A stretch of DNA of 64,000 nt from Anaerolinea thermophila UNI-1. GTDB lineage: Bacteria; Chloroflexota; Anaerolineae; Anaerolineales; Anaerolineaceae. The stretch spans positions 1,302,001 through 1,366,000 of the forward strand of contig NC_014960.1 of NCBI RefSeq assembly GCF_000199675.1, read 5' to 3'. Under the pieces are notes generated by a model that saw nothing but the letters and a program-made list of their open reading frames with translations, ran no database searches and was not told the DNA's origin. Shown here one piece after another: positions 60,277 through 64,000 of the stretch. Positions within the stretch are counted from its first letter, which is position 1. Every line of letters starts with the position of its first letter. Position numbers and translations under genes: made by a program.

Positions 60277-61152
60277 ATGGCTTCAGGAGAATCAAGTATT
60301 CCGCGCTCACCCGTGTTGAGTCTTCCCAAAGAGTCCTTGCAAAGCAGACTGGAGCACTTTCCATGGTGGTTTGTGGCTATGGTGAGCATAGCACTGGCAA
60401 CCCTTGGCGTGATTTTCTCTCAACCCTCGTACAATCAGGCATTTGTTTTCATTCAAGCCGGCATTCATGTGACCATTACCACTACGCTGACGGCATTTGT
60501 CATCTCGCTGGTGATTGGGTTGATGGCTGGCTTGGGAAGGATTGCTCGAAATGTGTTTTTCCGTAACCTCAGCACGTTGTATGTGGAAATTGTCCGGGGC
60601 ATTCCCATGCTGGTGCTGATTTTCTTCATTGCTTTTGTGGCAGTTCCGGCAGTGACCTCGGCCTTAAATGCCCTGGGAAGAGTGCTGGTTGAGGCAGGGT
60701 TGACCTGGGCTGGGGGGCTCACTCAACTGGAAAATAGCGGCGTTCCCATGCAAATCCGTGCGATCATTGCGCTTTCGGTCACTTATGGCGCCTTCTCGGC
60801 TGAGGTCTTTCGGGCTGGTATCCAGTCCATTCCCAAAGGACAAATGGAGGCGGCGCGTTCTCAGGGCATGACCTACTGGCAAGCCATGCGCTATGTCATT
60901 CTGCCACAAGCCATTCGCAATGTTCTGCCGGCATTAGGCAATGATTTTGTTTCCATGCTCAAAGATTCCTCGCTGGTTTCTGTACTGGCGGTGCGGGATA
61001 TTACCCAGGTGGCACGTTTGTACGCAGGGCAGACCTTCCGTTATCCCGAAGCGTTTACCACGCTGGCAGTGCTGTACTTGATCATGACGCTCGTTCTATC
61101 GCTGGGCGTCAAAGCCATAGAGAGGGGATTGAGTCATGGCCAGCACCGATGA
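60277..61152 (+). CDS. Amino-acid ABC transporter permease
   Basis: The 291-residue membrane protein has about five helices and the ABC permease loop EVFRAGIQSIPKGQMEAARSQG, which docks with the ATPase. The motif GIPMLVLIFFIAF is typical of the HisM/GlnP group. AGGAGGTAGAT precedes the ATG. The end overlaps the ATPase gene by 17 bases. Confidence 0.93.
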   Translation: MASGESSIPRSPVLSLPKESLQSRLEHFPWWFVAMVSIALATLGVIFSQPSYNQAFVFIQAGIHVTITTTLTAFVISLVIGLMAGLGRIARNVFFRNLSTLYVEIVRGIPMLVLIFFIAFVAVPAVTSALNALGRVLVEAGLTWAGGLTQLENSGVPMQIRAIIALSVTYGAFSAEVFRAGIQSIPKGQMEAARSQGMTYWQAMRYVILPQAIRNVLPALGNDFVSMLKDSSLVSVLAVRDITQVARLYAGQTFRYPEAFTTLAVLYLIMTLVLSLGVKAIERGLSHGQHR

Positions 61153-61882
61153 CATCATCATCGTCAAAAACGTCTCAAAATTTTTTGGCAAAGTACAGGC
61201 GTTGCGTAACGTCAGTTTGACTGTCAAACGTGGCAGTGTGGTTGTGCTGATCGGCCCCAGTGGTTCGGGAAAATCCACGCTCTTGCGTTGCATGAATCAC
61301 ATGGAAATTGAGGATGAAGGGGAAATCTGGGTCGATGGTCAGCGCCTGAGCCGGGATGAGAAAATCATCAACCAGGTGCGCGCGGATATTGGGATGGTCT
61401 TCCAGCACTTTAATCTTTATCCTCATCTTACCGTTTTGCAGAATATTACCTTGGCACAACGCATTGTGCGCAAACGCTCTCAGGAAGAGGCTGAAACCAT
61501 TGCCATGGAGCAGTTGAAGCGGGTGGGGATTGCCGAGAAAGCCCATAATTATCCTGCCCAGTTATCCGGTGGGCAACAACAACGGGTTGCCATTGCCCGA
61601 GCACTGGCGATGAAACCCAAAATTTTACTGTTTGATGAGCCTACCAGTGCTTTAGACCCAGAGATGATTAAAGAGGTGCTGGATGTAATGCTCGATTTAG
61701 CAAAGGCGGGGATTACGATGGTGGTGGCAACTCATGAGATGGGGTTCGCTCGCGCTGCGGCTGATGAGGTGCATTTTATGGATGAGGGCTGTATCGTCGA
61801 GTCGGGGACGCCGGAGATGGTTTTTGACCACCCGCGGTTTGAGCGCACGCGCCAGTTCCTGTCTCAAATTTTGTTCCGATAA
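61136..61882 (+). CDS. glnQ: Amino-acid ABC transporter ATP-binding protein
   Basis: The 248-residue ATPase has Walker A GPSGSGKST, Q-loop FQHFNLYPHLT, signature LSGGQQQR, Walker B ILLFDEPTSALDPE and the H-switch ATHEMGFA. It belongs to the GlnQ/HisP group and drives the permease encoded just before it. glnQ here names the family; the substrate is not proven to be glutamine. Confidence 0.94.
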   Translation: MASTDDIIIVKNVSKFFGKVQALRNVSLTVKRGSVVVLIGPSGSGKSTLLRCMNHMEIEDEGEIWVDGQRLSRDEKIINQVRADIGMVFQHFNLYPHLTVLQNITLAQRIVRKRSQEEAETIAMEQLKRVGIAEKAHNYPAQLSGGQQQRVAIARALAMKPKILLFDEPTSALDPEMIKEVLDVMLDLAKAGITMVVATHEMGFARAAADEVHFMDEGCIVESGTPEMVFDHPRFERTRQFLSQILFR

Positions 61883-61930
61883 ACGTCCAGGGAGGGACCT
61901 TAAAAGCCAGCCAAAGGAGGAAACCTGTTT

Positions 61931-63274
61931 ATGAAGATGATTGAGGCGATTACCGAGCAATTACCCGCATGGCGGGAGCGGGTAAACCGTTTGCGCACTC
62001 AGTTTGGTTCTTTGAAAGTGTGTGATGTTACCGTAGAGCAAATTTACGGGGGCATTCGGGGCGTACAGATTCAGGTCAGCGATATTTCTTATGTGGATCC
62101 CTATGAGGGGATTCGGTTGCGGGGCTACACCATTCCAGAGGTGCTTGAATACCTGCCGAAAAAGCCGGGAAGCGACTTCCCTCTGGTAGGCGGTTTGTAC
62201 TATTTGCTGATGACGGATCGGTTGCCGAATGAGGCAGAAGCGGATGAAGTGGAGCAGGAATGGGCGTCGCGCAGTCAAATTCCCGAACATGTCTATCAGG
62301 TTATTCGGCAGTTCCCAAGGGATACCCATCCCATGACGCTGTTTTCCGTGGCGATTATGGCACTTCAACCTTCCTCACAGTTCGCCAGTAAGTATGCGGA
62401 GCAAATGTTTACTTCCGAAGGTCTGCCCAAAGGCGATTACTGGAAGTACTACCTGGAAGACAGTATGAACTTAATCGCCAAGTTGCCCGGGATTGCCTCG
62501 TTTATTTACAACTATAAATATCGTAATGAGGAAATTGTCTCTTATTCACCTGAACTGGATTGGAGTGCTAACTTTGCCCGAATGATTGGCAAGGCAGAGG
62601 ATCTCCGTTACCAGGATTTGTGTCGCCTGTTCTTTGTGATTCATTCTGATCATGAAGGCGGAAATGTCAGTGCTCATACTTCTTACCTGGTCAGTTCTGC
62701 ACTTTCGGATGTCTATCTTTCCTGTGCAGCGGGTATGAACGGTTTGGCAGGGCCGTTGCACGGGCTGGCAAATCAGGAATGCATTCGCTGGGTGTTGCAG
62801 GTGCGGGAGGCTTTTGGAGGTCATGTTCCTGGTAAAGAAGAACTGACGGATCACCTGCGCAGGCAACTCCAGGCAGGCAAACTGATTCCGGGATATGGAC
62901 ATGCAGTGTTACGGGTGACTGATCCGCGTTTCACTGTGCAGTATGAATTTGCCAAAAAGTACATTTCGAACGATCCCAATATCGAGTTAATAGGGCGAGT
63001 ATTTGAGGTGCTTCCGCCTATTCTGGCAGAGAATGGTAAGGTCAAGAATCCATACCCGAATGTAGATGCCATCAATGGGGCGTTGCAGTATCACTATGGT
63101 GTAAAAGAATTTGATTTTTATACCGTATTGTTTGGGATGAGTCGCATTCTGGGGTTGACTGCCCATATTGTCTGGGGGCGGATTCTGGGAAAACCCATTG
63201 AACGCCCTAAATCGTTGACCACCGCCATGCTGGAGCAGTTAGCCGAAAAATCTCTGCAGTCTTTGGAAAGGTAA
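61931..63274 (+). CDS. gltA: Citrate synthase
   Basis: The 447-residue enzyme has catalytic-region H238 in IHSDHEGGN, H277 in GPLHGLANQE, and the C-terminal NVDAINGAL with the catalytic Asp. The sequence is closer to the mitochondrial-type enzymes than to E. coli GltA. It joins acetyl-CoA and oxaloacetate. AAAGGAGG lies before the ATG. It follows the ABC ATPase gene by 48 bases and precedes proB by 9 bases. Confidence 0.95.
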   Translation: MKMIEAITEQLPAWRERVNRLRTQFGSLKVCDVTVEQIYGGIRGVQIQVSDISYVDPYEGIRLRGYTIPEVLEYLPKKPGSDFPLVGGLYYLLMTDRLPNEAEADEVEQEWASRSQIPEHVYQVIRQFPRDTHPMTLFSVAIMALQPSSQFASKYAEQMFTSEGLPKGDYWKYYLEDSMNLIAKLPGIASFIYNYKYRNEEIVSYSPELDWSANFARMIGKAEDLRYQDLCRLFFVIHSDHEGGNVSAHTSYLVSSALSDVYLSCAAGMNGLAGPLHGLANQECIRWVLQVREAFGGHVPGKEELTDHLRRQLQAGKLIPGYGHAVLRVTDPRFTVQYEFAKKYISNDPNIELIGRVFEVLPPILAENGKVKNPYPNVDAINGALQYHYGVKEFDFYTVLFGMSRILGLTAHIVWGRILGKPIERPKSLTTAMLEQLAEKSLQSLER

Positions 63275-63283
63275 CATGAGTCT

Positions 63284-64000
63284 ATGCGGAAGGGAAAGCG
63301 CATTGTTGTCAAGGTAGGAACATCAACCCTTACCGATGGAGGAAGACGTCTTTCACCACCTCGCATGGTGGATTTAGCCCGGCAGATTGCCCTTGTGCGT
63401 TCGAAAGGGGTGGATATTATTCTGGTCTCTTCTGGGGCAATTGCAGCAGGACGGGAAGTCTTAAATTATCCTGAGTTACCTCGTTTCATTCCCAAAAAAC
63501 AAATGCTTGCAGCGGTGGGGCAACCCCGTTTGATGGCAATGTACACCGAATATTTTGCCATCTATGGTCAGCGAGTAGCGCAGGTGCTCCTAACGCGGGC
63601 TGATCTGATGGATCGCAAGCGGTATCTGAATGCTAGAGATACCTTTGAAGCCTTGCTTTTACAGGGAATTCTTCCGATTGTCAACGAAAATGATACTGTG
63701 GCAACGGAAGAAATTCGTTTTGGGGATAACGACACCCTTTCGGCACAGGTGGCAGCCCTGGTTGAAGCAGATGATCTGATTTTGCTTACCGATCAGGCGG
63801 GACTTTATGAGGCTGATCCCCGGGTAGTTCCGGGTGCCCGTCTGATTCGAGAGGTGCCTGCCGAAGAGATTCCCGATACATTATGGGAAGCGGCGGGGGG
63901 GAGTCGCAGTGGCTTGGGGACTGGTGGGATGCTGACGAAATTACGTGCCGCTGATTTAGCACGCCGAAGTGGTACCACGGTGTGGATAGCCCAGGGTAAT
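63284..64000 (+). CDS. proB: Glutamate 5-kinase, N-terminal part
   Basis: The frame from ATG 63284 runs off the window after 239 residues. KVGTSTLTD, VSSGAIAAGRE, NENDTVATEEIRFGDND and LLTDQAGLYEADPR are the nucleotide- and glutamate-binding signatures of ProB, which phosphorylates glutamate for proline synthesis. About two thirds of the usual enzyme is visible; a C-terminal PUA domain may follow. The ATG lies 9 bases after the citrate synthase stop. An ATG at 63276 is out of frame. Confidence 0.95.
   Translation, partial: MRKGKRIVVKVGTSTLTDGGRRLSPPRMVDLARQIALVRSKGVDIILVSSGAIAAGREVLNYPELPRFIPKKQMLAAVGQPRLMAMYTEYFAIYGQRVAQVLLTRADLMDRKRYLNARDTFEALLLQGILPIVNENDTVATEEIRFGDNDTLSAQVAALVEADDLILLTDQAGLYEADPRVVPGARLIREVPAEEIPDTLWEAAGGSRSGLGTGGMLTKLRAADLARRSGTTVWIAQGN

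Noticed and set aside
1..64000. CRISPR arrays, insertion sequences, rRNA genes
   Set aside because: No regularly spaced direct repeats, transposase frames or rRNA sequence were seen on either strand.

Overview
The window looks like a chromosomal segment of an anaerobic, probably thermophilic member of the Anaerolineae (Chloroflexota), close to Anaerolinea. This is an inference. It rests on the many multi-GAF signalling proteins with Chloroflexi-style GAF motifs, a secreted protein with an FLPVI motif after its signal peptide, lipoproteins with TPTP-rich linkers, a two-CxxC glutaredoxin-like disulfide oxidoreductase typical of thermophiles, and a mycobacterial-type inositol-phosphate synthase. 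Base composition is mid-range and even. I see no insertion sequence, prophage or CRISPR array.

Layout. 1-3080: end of scpB, rluB, a membrane NERD-like protein, plsX and tRNA-Leu(GAG). 3103-5525: a two-gene two-component system. 5516-25394 (minus): a tightly packed run of about 20 kb and ten genes. It encodes two single-domain receivers, four large membrane GAF proteins without kinase domains, a ParA ATPase, a 1660-residue PAS/GAF hybrid kinase with two receivers, a threonine synthase fused to a receiver, and an EamA exporter. 25562-26484: NagD-like phosphatase and tRNA-Gly(CCC). 26521-28893: small unknown genes and a secreted/anchored pair. 28879-39219 (minus): a methionine/one-carbon/CoA operon (metH, a homocysteine methyltransferase-MTHFR fusion, coaX, coaBC) followed by two lipoproteins and a phosphoesterase, headed by a SAM-I riboswitch with an intrinsic terminator. 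39523-44557: ferredoxin, small membrane protein, selA, an M24 peptidase and tsaD. 44592-46875: an ECF sigma factor, a zinc anti-sigma factor and thiol-redox proteins. 46936-55052: an MFS exporter and an envelope cluster with three paralogous LysM-M23 lipoproteins, a beta-lactamase-fold lipoprotein and a polysaccharide-deacetylase lipoprotein. 55117-64000: inositol-3-phosphate synthase, aconitase, a polar amino-acid ABC transporter behind a structured leader, citrate synthase and the start of proB.

The best candidate for an undescribed system is the 5516-25394 run. Several kinase-less membrane GAF receptors sit with one cytosolic hybrid kinase, loose receivers and a ParA ATPase, and one receiver is covalently attached to a biosynthetic PLP enzyme. 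Other points worth attention are four start codons placed exactly 7 nt after a -10 hexamer (likely leaderless mRNAs), a divergent promoter whose two -35 boxes are the arms of one palindrome, and an unassigned structured leader with a terminator before the amino-acid ABC genes.
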